Shown here: piece by piece, positions 25,701 through 38,128 of the stretch
How the letters are laid out: every line of letters starts with the position of its first letter
Numbering within the stretch: position 1 is the first letter of the stretch
Assembly (NCBI GenBank): GCA_964017235.1
Contig: OZ024939.1
Coordinates: 44,680,241 to 44,744,240, forward strand
Source: Sabellastarte sp. h YS-2021
Taxonomy: Eukaryota > Annelida > Polychaeta > Sabellida > Sabellidae
Direction of reading: 5' to 3'
Length of the DNA stretch: 64,000 nucleotides
Program-made: the position numbers and the translations under genes
Notes under the pieces: generated by a model
What the model saw: only the letters and a program-made list of their open reading frames with translations
What the model was told of the DNA's origin: nothing
Database searches by the model: none

Positions 25701-27345
25701 TTTGATATGTAATCCTTGTCTGTAGAAAATTTTAGGGCTGTAGGTTTACCCAAAGGGGTCGACTTAAGGTCTCAAAAGTGCCCACAGAGACCCAATTTAT
25801 GCACTTTTTGCCACTTTCAAGCACTGTAGCTTTCAAACTATGTCTCTCATCTAAGTTAAATATCATCTGGGAATATATCTATGTGTTTTCTTATATGTGC
25901 CCCAACATTTAGGCCTTTAATAGACAGTTAACCTGTGTATCAGGACCATAAACACCCACCCGAGTGACCCTTATAAGACATTTTTCACATCTTTTTCCCT
26001 GTAACTTGGAAATGGTAAGTCTGAGAAGTTTCAAACTGTATTAGATATATATTCTGTGTGTAATCTTAGTATGTAACAGATTTTAAGTCTGAAGCTTCAA
26101 TTTTGAAGGTCAAATTGAGGTCTCTAAAAGGCTCCCAAAGACCCAATATTTGGACTTTTTGCTACTTTTAAGCCCTGTGACTGTCAAACTATGTGACTGA
26201 TAGAGCTCAAATCCTATCTGAGAATATATTAGTATGTTATTTTTATATGTGCCAAAAATTAAGGCTTTAAGAAGACATTTAACCTGTGTATGAGGACCAT
26301 AAATCCCCACCCGAGTGACCATTTTTAGACATTTTTCACATATTTTTCCCTGTAACTTGGAAATGGTAAGTCTAAGAAGTTTCAAACTGTATTAGATGCA
26401 TATTCTATGTGTAATCTTAGTATGTGACAAATTTTAAGTCTGAGGCTTTAATTTGAAGGCCACATTTAGGTCTCTAGAAGGCCCCATAAAGACCCAGTAT
26501 TTGGACTTTTTGCCAATTTTAAGGCCTGTGACTGTTAAACTATGTGACTGATAGAGCTGAAATCTCATCTGGGAATACATTATTATGTTCTTTTTACATG
26601 TGCCAAAAATCAAGGCTTCAAGTAGACATTTAACCTGTGTATGAGGACCTTAAACACCCACCTGAGTGACCCTTTTAAGACATTTTTCACATATTTTGCT
26701 CTGTAACTTGGAAATGGTAAGTCTGAGAAGTTTCAAACTTTATTAGATACATATTCTATGTGTAATCTTAGTATGTAACAAATTTTAAGTCTGAAGCTTT
26801 AATTTGAAAGCCACATCGAGATCTCTAAAAGGCCCACAATGACCCAATATTTGGACTTTTTACCACCTTTAAGCCCTGTAACTGTTAAACTATGTGATTG
26901 ATGGAGCTGAAATCCCATCTGGGAATGCATTATTATGTCCTTTTTACATATGCCGAAAATCAAGGTTTTTAGTAGACATTTAACCTGTGTATGAGGGCCA
27001 TAGACACTCGCCCAAGTGCCTTTTTTGACATTTTTTCCGTATTTTGCCGTTATTTGGAAATGCTTAGTGTGACAAGTCTTAAACTGTATTATATATAATT
27101 TTTGTTTGTTATGTATGTCCCCCAAAAAGTTTCAGATCTGTAGTTTAATTGCTAAGGTCTCTTTAACAATTGTAAAATGCCCACAGAAACCCAATTTATG
27201 GATATTATGCCACTTTAAAGCCCAGTAACTGTCAAACTATGTGGGTTATAGAGCTGAAATCTTTGAATTTTTAAAAGGAAATGCCTGTCTATTTAAATTT
27301 TGAATATTAATAATGTTATGGCTATCTTAGTCTTTTAAGAACTTA

Positions 27346-27392
27346 TTATATCCCCAGACGAAAGTCGGGGATATATTGGATTCAGGTCCGTC

Positions 27393-27432
<40 letters not shown>

Positions 27433-30400
27433 AGAAATTTCCTTGTGGACGCGATAACTCAAAAACAAATTAATATTTTTTTTTCAAACTTGGTACACAT
27501 GTTAAGGGTGCCCAAAGGAAGATCCCTATTTTAAGGTGACCTTAAACTCCCAGTAAAAAAGAACTTATGGCCACCTTAAGGTCAGAAATTGCACTTTTGG
27601 CCACTTAGAGCCCTGTAGGTCACAAACTATGATGCTCAGCTGGCTGAAATTTTACCTGACAACACATTAATATGTTCTTAGTACATGTGCCGAAAATCAC
27701 GACTTTAAGTTGAGGAGAAAATTGTGTTTGAGGCCCATAAATACCCCCACTTGGGGATTTTTTGCTATACTTTTCACATATTTTGCCCTATAATTTGGAA
27801 GTGGTAATTCTGATGAGTCTCAAACTGCGCTAGGTATAACTTTGATATGTAATCCTTGTCTGTAGAAAATTTTAGGGCTGTAGGTTTACCCAAAGGGGTC
27901 GACTTAAGGTCTCAAAAGTGCCCACAGAGACCCAATTTATGCACTTTTTGCCACTTTCAAGCACTGTAGCTTTCAAACTATGTCTCTCATCTAAGTTAAA
28001 TATCATCTGGGAATATATCTATGTGTTTTCTTGTATGTGCCCCAACATTTAGGCCTTTAATAGACAGTTAACCTGTGTATCAGGACCATAAACACCCACC
28101 CGAGTGACCCTTATAAGACATTTTTCACATCTTTTTCCCTGTAACTTGGAAATGGTAAGTCTGAGAAGTTTCAAACTGTATTAGATATATATTCTGTGTG
28201 TAATCTTAGTATGTAACAGATTTTAAGTCTGAAGCTTTAATTTTGAAGGTCAAATTGAGGTCTCTAAAAGGCTCCCAAAGACCCAATATTTGGACTTTTT
28301 GCTACTATGTTATTTATATATGTGCCAAAAATTAAGGCTTTAAGAAGACATTTAACCTGTGTATGAGGACCATAAATCCCCACCCGAGTGACCATTTTTA
28401 GACATTTTTCACATATTTTGCCCTGTAACTTGGAAATGGTAAGTCTAAGAAGTTTCAAACTGTATTAGATGCATATTCTATGTGTAATCTTAGTATGTGA
28501 CAAATTTTAAGTCTGAGGCTTTAATTTGAAGGCCACATTTAGGTCTCTAGAAGGCCCCATAAAGACCCAGTATTTGGACTTTTTGCCAATTTTAAGGCCT
28601 GTGACTGTTAAACTATGTGACTGATAGAGCTGAAATCTCATCTGGGAATACATTATTATGTTCTTTTTACATGTTCCAAAAATCAAGGCTTCAAGTAGAC
28701 ATTTAACCTGTGTATGAGGACCTTAAACACCCACCTGAGTGACCCTTTTAAGACATTTTTCACATATTTTGCTCTGTAACTTGGAAATGGTAAGTCTGAG
28801 AAGTTTCAAACTTTATTAGATACATATTCTATGTGTAATCTTAGTATGTAACAAATTTTAAGTCTGAAGCTTTAATTTGAAAGCCACATCGAGATCTCTA
28901 AAAGGCCCACAGAGACCCAATATTTGGACTTTTTAACCACCTTTAAGCCCTGTGACTGTTAAACTATGTAATTGATGGAGCTGAAATCCCATCTGGGAAT
29001 GCATTATTATGTCCTTTTTACATATGCCGAAAATCAAGGTTTTTAGTAGACATTTAACCTGTGTATGAGGGCCATAGACACTCGCCCAAGTGCCTTTTTG
29101 GACATTTTTTCCGTATTTTGCCCTGTTATTTGGAAATGCTTAGTGTGACAAGTCTTAAACTGTATTATATATAATTTTTGTTTGTTATGTATGTCCCCCA
29201 AAAAGTTTCAGATCTGTTGTTTAATTGCTAAGGTCTCTTTAACAATTGTAAAATGCCCACAGAAACCCAATTTATGGACATTATGCCACTTTAAAGCCCA
29301 GTAACTGTCAAACTATGTGGGTTATAGAGCTGAAATCTTTGAATTTTTAAAAGGAAATGCCTGTCTATTTAAATTTTGAATATTAATAATGTTATGGCTA
29401 TCTTAGTCTTTTAAGAACTTATTTTTGTGTGTTATACCTCTGCTTGCTGAGTTTTTAACTTTTTAAAATGAAACTGGTTAAACATATTCAAGTAGACAAA
29501 ATGGACACTTTAAGTGAGCTTTAAGTCCCAATATTAATGAAATTATATCCTTATGTAGTAAAAGTAGGGGATTTTTAACCCTCAAGTAGCCCAGTTTTAT
29601 TCAACTTGCCTCAGTTAATTTTGACACAGCTCCTACAGTTATGAACTCATTTCAGTTGATAATCACATACTTAAAATTCTCAATTCTCTTTGTATTTGAG
29701 TACCCCTTTTATATAGATTGTTTGTTTACCATTTATGCATCCCCCACCCGGATTCCCCCCACCCACCTCTGGGACCTCCAGCTATATTGAGTGACACTAA
29801 ATAAACAAAGGTATTTAATGATATCAGATGAGAAACAAAGAACTCAATGGGGTTGCAGATCTTGTGTAATAGTGAGAGAGGTGTGGAGAAGGGGAGAGGG
29901 GTGGGGGTGGGAGGTGGTGGGCTTCATTACATATAACACAAAGGGGAGTCAGAACTGAGATTGTGTCACATATTTAGGTTGCATATATATGGACCACATA
30001 TATAGGTATAGAGGAAATGAATAACTGAAAACAATTTGCAAATTCTAAAAATAATATAATAAAATAATAATATAAATAATTTTTTTTTAAATAATATTTT
30101 ATTTGTGAACAAATATAGAAACAGATATGCGCTTTTGGGATTATGAATTTTAGAATGGACATTGAATCATCAATCATTTAAATACTTTGAAGGAAGATTG
30201 AAAAGTATGATGAGTTGAGTTAAAAATAATATTTTATTTGTCAACAAATATAGAAACAGATATGCTCTTTTGGGATTATTATTTTAGAATGGACATTCAA
30301 TCATCAATCATTTAAATACTTTGAAAATAGGTTTAGAGTTATCATTGCAGGAAGATTGAAAATATAATTTGAGTTATGTATTCGGCGTCTGGGGATACAC

Positions 30401-30552
30401 CATCTTCCTTGGAAGATATAAACAGAGTAGATTGATGTGCTGAAGTTCATATAATAATGGGTAATTATGTTTTAAAAAATTCCCGATCAAAACCTGTGGC
30501 GTGAGTGATGACCTGTCTGGGGATATGTTGGCGCCGAGTTGGCCCAATCTAG
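27346..30552 (+). mobile_element. Helentron-like family H2, inner complete copy (3207 bp)
   Basis: A complete element from TTATATCCCC to CCCAATCTAG, inserted in the outer copy at its own acttA^TTtttg site. That same site is intact inside the inner copy at 29421/29422. Inner and outer copies are nearly identical apart from (GCC)n length and small indels (for example near 28306), so insertion was recent. The right part includes a G-rich stretch at 29876-29925. Small minus-strand reading frames in it are not conserved in any recognisable way. Confidence 0.78.
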
Positions 30553-31577
30553 TTTTTGTGTGTTATACCTCTGCTTGCTGAGTTTTTCACTTTTTAAAAT
30601 GAAACTGGTTAAACATATTCAAGTAGGCAAAATGGACACTTTAAGTGAGCTTTAAGTCCCAATATTAATGAAATTATATCCTTATGTAGTAAAACTAGGG
30701 GATTTTTAACCCTCAACTAGCCCAGTTTTATTCAACTTGCCTCAGTTAATTTTGGCACAGCTCCTACAGTTATGAACTCATTTCAGTTGATAATCACATA
30801 CTTAAAATTCTCAATTCTTTTTGTATTTGAGTACCCCTTTTATATAGATTGTTTGTTTACCATTTATGCTCAACCCACATCCCCCACCCGGATTCCCCCC
30901 ACCCACCTCTGGGACCTCCAGCTATATTGAGTGACACTAAATAAACAAAGGTATTTAATGATATCAGATGAGAAACAAAGAACTCAATGGGGTTGCAGAT
31001 CTTGTGTAATAGTGAGAGAGGTGTGGAGAAGGGGAGAGGGGTGGGGGTGGGGGGTGGTGGGCTTCATTACATATAACACAAAGGGGAGTCAGAACTGAGA
31101 TTGTGTCACATATTTAGGTTGCATATATATGGACCACATATATAGGTATAGAGGAAATGAATAACTGAAAACAATTTGCAAATTCTAAAAATAATATAAT
31201 AAAATAATAATATAAATAATTTTTTTTTAAATAATATTTTATTTGTGAACAAATATAGAAACAGATATGCGCTTTTGGGATTATGAATTTTAGAATGGAC
31301 ATTGAATCATTTAAATACTTTGAAGGAAGATTGAAAAATATGATGAGTTGAGTTAAAAATAATATTTTATTTGTCAACAAATATAGAAACTTTTGGGATT
31401 ATTATTTTAGAATGGACATTCAATCATCAATCATTTAAATACTTTGAAAATAGGTTTAGAGTTATCATTGCAGGAAGATTGAAAATATAATTTGAGTTAT
31501 GTATTCGGCGTCTGGGGATACACCATCTTCCTTGGGGAGATATAAACAGAGTAGATTGATGTGCTGAAGTTCATATA

Positions 31578-32057
31578 CCGTAAATGACCTATTTAGCGCA
31601 CCCGCCCTTGTAACCGCACCCCATTGCTTTTCAAGGCAATATATTTGACAACTTCTACAGTACTGGATGGACAATTACAGTACTACAGTACAGTAGACCG
31701 CAACAGTGCACACTCGCGGTTGGTTACAGAAGGTTTCTAATGATAGACTATTCAGCTTAAATCTTACCTTTCTTAATTTTCCTCAATATCCACATATTTT
31801 TTATATAATTTACGTATTTTTACTTAATAAATTGACAGTTTTGTCATGACTTTCGAGTTTGTTTTCATCTACCGCCATATTTACAGGAAGTGGGTATTTC
31901 TAAATGTCGAAACACCGTTTTTCTCCCGGATTGACCTATACTTCATCCCGGAAAGTGTTTCATTGGGGGTGCGCTAAAAGGAGAATTTTTTTGCATCAAA
32001 TATTGAATAAAAATAGACTTTGCTTAGCGCACTGTGCGCTAAATAGATCATTTACGG
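31578..32057. mobile_element. 480-bp TA-flanked TIR element
   Basis: Terminal inverted repeats: left CCGTAAATGACCTATTTAGC and, from the right end, CCGTAAATGATCTATTTAGC. TA flanks both ends (31576-31577, 32058-32059). The inner H2 copy carries the empty site ttcata-TA-ataatggg near 30451, which proves the insertion. TA duplication points to the Tc1/mariner/pogo group. Its middle (about 31730-31970) is shared with the hAT-like element at 49582-50003. Confidence 0.9.
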
Positions 32058-33401
32058 TAATAATGGGTAATTATGTTTTAAAAAATTCCCGATCAAAACC
32101 TGTGGCGTGAGTGATGACCTGTCTGGGGATATGTTGGCGCCGAGTTGGCCCAATCTAGTTACATTTAGAGTATTTTGTTTAAATATGTTATTCACATAAT
32201 TTTTGGTCAGCTATAACATAGTGAAATTGCAGACCTCTATGTCATGGCATAGCTGAGCAATAGCTTCTTTCAGGTTCTCACTGTTGAGTAAATCATTGTA
32301 TCCAACCTGTAGGAAATCATGGGCTGGGAATCTATTAATATGGTCCGATTTGACCTTGGAACCCTCCTTCAAGGTCAAATGAGGATAGCCAAACATAAAA
32401 GTGCTTATAACTCGCTTATTATTGGTCCTAGAGGTTGGAATGAAAACCAACCTATAGAAAATCATGAGCTGGGAATTTTTTTGGTGTGGTCGGATTTTAC
32501 CTTGGACCCCTCCTTCAAGGTCAAATGAGGATAGCCAAACTTAATAGTGCTTATAACTCACTTATTATTGGTCCTAGAGGTTTCGAATGGAAAACCAACC
32601 TATAGAAAATCATGGGCTGGGAATCTTTTGGTGTGGTCGGATTTGACCTTAGACCCCTCCTTCCAGGTCAAACGAAGATAGCCAAACTTAAAGTGCTTAT
32701 AACTCGCGTATTAGTGGTCTTGGAGGTTTGGGATGGTAAACCAACATATAGGAAATCATGGGCTGGGATTCTTTTGGTGTGGTCAGATTTGACCTGGGAC
32801 CCCTCCTTCAAGGTCAATTGAGGATAGCCAAACTTACAATTGCTTAGAACTCGCTTATTATTGGTCCTACAAGTTTGGGATGGTAAACAACCTACAGGAA
32901 ATCATGGGCTGGGAATTTTTTTGTGTGGTCGGATTTGACCTTGGACCCCCTCCTTCAAGGTCAAACAAGGATAGCCAAACTTAAAAAGTGCCTATGACTC
33001 ACTTATTATTGGTCCGAGAGGTTTGGGATGGTAAACCATCCTAAATTCTTTGGCTGGGAATCTTTTGGTATGGTCAGATTTGACCTTTGGACCCCTTCTT
33101 CATGGTCGAACGAGGATATTGCATTTATAGTATTTCTTTAAATATTTTTAACCTACTTTTTACACTTAAACAATTACCTTGTTACTTTATTTCATAATAC
33201 CATTTGCAGGGCACAACTTTTTTGTCCTTTTCTTCTGTCAGCTTCGGAATATCTTTCGAACATGCTGTTCAGTTACCATTTACTGTATTTCTGTACAGCC
33301 CTTTCCCTGATAATTATGCTTTCCTCTCATTATCACCATCACAAATCAAAAACATTCAGTCAGCTGACACAGTGCCCGTTCACGGGCACTCTCCTCTTGT
33401 T

Positions 33402-35037
33402 TTTTTTTCAATTTTGACAGTACCAAGTAACAGTTCACTCTGTTGAAAAAAAGGTTTGTCAAAGGGAACCAGTAGTTACTTCTATAACCCAATACTGCTA
33501 TCGTTAGAGGAAATAAAATATGCCGAAATAAGGACTAATACCTGATAGGTTTGTCTCTACCGCAGCCTCAAAAGTTCACAACTTGGTGTGCATGAGTACA
33601 GTGTAGTTCGTGGGCTGGTAAGGAGCTGGTATGCATGAGGACATTATAGTAACCTGTTGAGTCTTTTGCAATGATTTTATGTTCCCATCATACAAAAGCT
33701 GTATTTAGTCCCGCTATCAATCCTAATCTTATTGTAAGGTAAATATGACTGAAGGTAGCTTTATTGAGATCAGCCCCATTTTCTATTTGTTTTCTGGATC
33801 CAAAGCAGATTAAAAGCCAGTTCTCTTTTCTTAGTGACCATGACCTTTTAGACAGCAAGTCTGGGACTGGACTGTGGTAATCTCTGTGGCAAAAAGTACT
33901 GGTATAATGTCTGAATAGTGAGTGTTTCCCTTCAGCCAGAGGTCAGATTGAATACAGAGAATCTCTAGTGAATGTAAACCACACTGTTATACAGGGCTGA
34001 TGTGTGCAGTACAAAGCCCCCACCTCTCTACCCTGCCAGCTTTAATCTACATCTGATGTTCTCGCCATGTTTAGAAATCCACCACTGCTGGATTACAAGG
34101 CAAAGCAATAACAGATTGTGTTGATTTGTTTAAACTAAACAAACATTTAACATAGATTTTTTACATATCCCATTTCAAAGAACATTCAAGTAATCATACA
34201 CTCTGTATACAGGATATACATCTTACAGTAGAACATATTCAGGCCTTTAACTCTTAAGAAAGGATGTTTTTTTTTAAACTTGGCAGGTTGGTTGTTTGAT
34301 AGCTTATTGTTCTGAATAATTTCTGTAAGGCAATACCAAGCTGCAAGAACAAAGCCCATTACACAAGTTACTGGTGTTCTCTCTTATTGTCTGAAGAGTG
34401 GAACTGGTTAAACAGAGCAATTATTGCTTATCCAGGCAGAACCTGTCAGCACAGATTTGTTGTGTGAAGAACTCGCTTTTGAAGAGGATTGTTTTCTGTG
34501 GACAGTGATACAATCTGCTTATATTGATCAGCTGATCAGGATTTGTACACCTGGCTCACATAGATCCTATTGTAATCTGTCCAGTCTATAGACCAAGGAC
34601 AGTGGTGTCTTCACAAACTTATACTGGAATCTCAAGTGTATGTGTACTTATGTGTACAGGGAACACATGCAGTCTGACTGGATATATGATTGTAAAGTTA
34701 AAATCTTTATAAAGTTTTAGAACTAGATGCTGTTTGGTACATCCTCATGCTTGATATAAGTGAGTCCCTGATTATGTGTTAAGGTGATCAGTCTTCTGCT
34801 CAGGAATACTTGATCAGTATGAAGCTGTTCGGGACCGTCTGCAGCAGACTTGTCAGTGACTATTACAGTGATCTAGGGTTAGAGCTGTTTGCTGTTCAGT
34901 AAGCATGTGGTGCTAGGTTTTCACTGACTGTCACAGAAAACAGAACAGACATGTTGTCACTGAATTTCATCTCATTCCAATGGTAGATTCAGTCATGCAC
35001 TATATGTGATGGCTGGTGTGCAGTAGGTGAGCGTGTT
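33402..35037 (+). other. Upstream region of the giant kinase exon
   Basis: Unique sequence between the H1 element and the ATG at 35038. It probably contains the promoter and 5' UTR of the long isoform. I see no clear TATA box. In-frame stops precede the ATG, the nearest about 50 bp upstream. Confidence 0.4.
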
Positions 35038-38000
35038 ATGGGCAGTGTGACATCTGCTCTACAGGAAGATCAGGTCATGGTGAGCTTACCTCAGCACACA
35101 GGAAGCAGTGGGGCAGGGCGCAAAGCCTCGCGTCCCATCATTCCGTATGAACCCAAACTGCACTGCATACGCCACTTGTGTCAGAGCCAGGTCAACACAC
35201 AGACTGCACAGACGCAGGCACCGGCTGCCAGGAAAAAACCCTACAAAGGTGTGTTTCCCTGGAAGTCACGCAGACAGGAGAGTGGCTTCACAGTGTACAG
35301 TGAGCAGAATCCTCATGCCTCAGGTGACAGGGAAGAAGACAGGCAGGACAACTCACCCTCACCACAGGATGAAGACACACAGAGCCAGCTGACTGGACAC
35401 ACAGCTGACAGGAAGAAAGACACTGAATTGGGATGGGACTCACAGCAACAAGGTGGATACATACAGAACCTCCTGGCTAGATACACCACTGATAGGTGGG
35501 AGACAGAGGAGGAGCAGGACACACAGCAGCAGGATGGTTATATAAAGAATCAAACAACTGAATGCCTGAGTGATAGGGAGAGGCAATATAGTCAGACTGG
35601 GACATCAGTAGCACATAGTGGATTTAGTGGTGAGCCACTATACAGTACAGATAGAGAGAAGGATACAACCCAGTCAGTATACAGTGGAGGTAGGGGTGAG
35701 GATACAATCCAGTCAGAACACAGTGCAGGTAGGGGTGAGGATACAATCCAGTCAGTGCACAGTAAACATCAGGTATGTGGAGAGAGGGAGAAGTACAGAA
35801 CCGATACCCAGCTCCGTCTACACAGCACACAGAACTCAGTGTGCAGTGATGTGGAGCCAGTGACACCTAGGAAGATTGTGGTGGTCAGCAAGTCAGACAG
35901 GGAGGACTGGGAGGTCAGGAATCATGAGGAGAAAGCACAGGACAACAAAACAGACACATCTCATCAAATGCAGGGCAGTGGATCTGATTGTGTGGGGCAT
36001 TCCTGGAGCAGTAAGTGTGATAAGATAGAAAGTATGACCATAGAGGAAGTGGACTTCAGTGTTGGGACACACACAACACCAGACTCATCACAGCCCAGTG
36101 AAGCTGGTCAGATACATGACCAACACAAAAAGGACCTGGGTTCTGTTCCTGCAGCATATGGCAGAAGTTTGCAGTACCAGGGAGAGGAAGAGATGCTGGA
36201 GGATGAATATGTGACACTCCGTGTCACCGAAGATTCGCCAGAAACAGCAGAGTATAGAAAACTACTGAGAAAACAAGCAGCAGGTGTGGTGTGGAACACA
36301 GGATATAGAGAGAATGCACAGGTAACTGATGGAGTTTATAAAACTGGATATAGAGAGAATGTACAGCCTATTGGTGTGGTACAAAATAGTGGATTTAGAG
36401 AAAATGCACAGCTAACAAGTGGGATACATAAAACTGGATATAGAGAGAATGTGCTGCCAATAGGTGTGGTACAAACCACTGGATATAGGGAGAGTGGGAA
36501 TGTACAGAGGTTTATGTTAAAAAATTCTGGTAAAGAGGCAATACATCGCAGTCATGTAACAGGAAGTGTACCAGTGTCTTACAATAAACTTGACAGTGAA
36601 TTGGCAAATCATGTAACAAACAATGTACAGGGCACCAGCGAGAGAGAAGAACATCAGGAAAACCTGTACAGAAATCATGTGACAGAAACCTCACTCAAGC
36701 CTAATGAGTGTGGTAAGGGGAGCATGTACAGCAATTCTGTGAGAAACTCACAGAGATCTAGTCAGGCAGAAGAAGTGAGTAGAACCATGCAGAATAAACA
36801 GTCTGCTGGAATCAGGGAGGCATCTAGTCAGTTAGAAACCAGGGAGGATGATGTATACAGGGGCCAGGGGCATTTCACCAGTGTAGATACAGTCAGGGAC
36901 GTCACTGTGTTTAGGGATTATTACTTTACCAAGGATATCAACAGTTCAAACACTGGTGGATCGTCCAACCTTGTCAGTCTGGATGAAAGACTCATTAATT
37001 GTAGCAGTGAGGCAGTGTCTTTGACTGATCACAATCAACTACTCACTTCTACTCTTGATCACTCGGTGACTGGTGGAGTTCGCCCTGTCCCCGATGCAGT
37101 TCACTCAGTGGATGATCAAGTTCAGTCAGTGACAGATAGAGTTAAGACAGTGACCAGTGGAGCTCACTCAGTATCTGGTGGAATTCAGTCAGTGACCAAT
37201 GGCATTCACTCAATGACTGGAGTTCAGTCAGTGACCAGTGGAATTCAGTCAGTGACCGATGGAGTTTGGTCAGTGACCAGTGGAGCTCACTCAGTGACAG
37301 GTGCAAGACAGCCACTGACCACTGGATACTGCACGACAGTATTTGGTAGTCAGAATGAGGATCTTCCACTGGTTGAAGAAGACTATCTGTACAGTCCCAG
37401 CTGGAGTGAGCCACCCACACACGCCTCACTGACTGGATATAACAATACAGGGCCTGACAGTTTTTCTGTTCAGAACCCAAACACCTCTGCAGTGACTGAA
37501 CCAGTGGGGCCACTCAGTGGCTTACATACTGTACAGTATGGGGCAGATAGGAATGCTTGGGGCTATGGTGACATGAAGCCTATGTATGGTTTGTCTGAAT
37601 ACAGTAAGACACCACCAACCAGTGTGTATAGCAGTGAAGACAACAAGAGAGCCCCTGTCAGACCCTCAGGACATCAGAGCTGTGTACTGGCTGATACAGT
37701 GCAGAGTGGAGGCAACACACTGGCAGATGAGCAGGAGACTGACAGTAGAGGGAACTTCCTGACAGATGTACAGCAGGGTAGTAGAGAGAGAAATAAAGCC
37801 GTGGATGGTAGCAACGATGTAAACTACCTTGGTCACTACTCTGTGTATGATTCACACAGTGCCTGGCACCTCACTGATCATAAACACCTTGTAACCACCT
37901 CACTCAAATCCTCGCGAAAGACACACAAGTCCCCACGCAAGAACCAAGTATCAGTGAGTCCTGGGGATGAGGGAGAGAGAATGCTGGCATGGGAGGGGGT

Positions 38001-38128
38001 GACTCACCAGCGGAGTGCCTCAGAGTGTGGACATAAGGACAATGGGAGGAAGTCAAGTGTGGAAAGTGTGCAATCTGCCAAGTCTGCAGTACACACAGGG
38101 GATCAAGAGATAGGTGTGGGGCATACAG
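35038..38128 (+). CDS. CDK14: Kinase exon 1 (giant, 1030 codons)
   Basis: Starts MGSVTSAL, which fits an N-myristoylation signal (Gly2, Ser6). The frame reads on to TAA at 38155, but CATACAG|gtaaat at 38128/38129 is a good donor. Phase 1 there fits exon 2 and would give ...[15 protein letters not shown]. The protein is Ser/Thr/Gln/Asp-rich and probably disordered. It has a basic patch near residues 64-80 ([15 protein letters not shown]) and three internal repeat blocks. I know of no family resemblance for it. It could instead be a separate single-exon gene ending at 38157, but that is less likely given the phase match and the donor-seeded array that follows. Confidence 0.7.

Larger units (their letters stand above)
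25227..32158 (+). mobile_element. Helentron-like family H2, outer copy (split by a second copy of itself)
   Basis: The outer element is 25227-27345 joined to 30553-32158. It starts with a hairpin, ATATCCCC-A-GAC-GAAA-GTC-GGGGATAT (25229-25255), then a (GCC)n microsatellite and 'gataactcaaaaacaaatt'. The body has diverged units of about 340 bp. Near the right end GTCTGGGGATAT is an inverted copy of the left terminus, about 26 nt before the final CTAG. Such asymmetric terminal inverted repeats, no target duplication and a CTAG end are known features of Helitron2/Helentron elements. It is inserted at A^TT of the H1 array (empty site in copy 1 near 9565). It encodes no protein. Confidence 0.75.
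22793..33401 (+). mobile_element. Helitron-like family H1, copy 2, split by nested insertions
   Basis: 22793-25226 matches 6941-9565, and 32159-33401 matches 9566-10776. The first 300 bp and long stretches of the array are almost identical to copy 1. The GC minisatellite is shorter here. The right-end hairpin AGTGCCCG/CGGGCACT is at 33371-33390. The 6.9 kb between the halves is a later insertion (25227-32158), whose boundaries copy 1 shows exactly. Confidence 0.8.

Noticed and set aside
25227-29421. Simple tandem duplication of the A part and, separately, of the B part
   Set aside because: Needs two independent events ending exactly at A^TT. Insertion of a complete element into a resident copy explains all four junctions at once.
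37142-37513. 123-codon minus-strand frame with WSLTELH-like repeats
   Set aside because: Antisense shadow of the coding SVTSG repeats.
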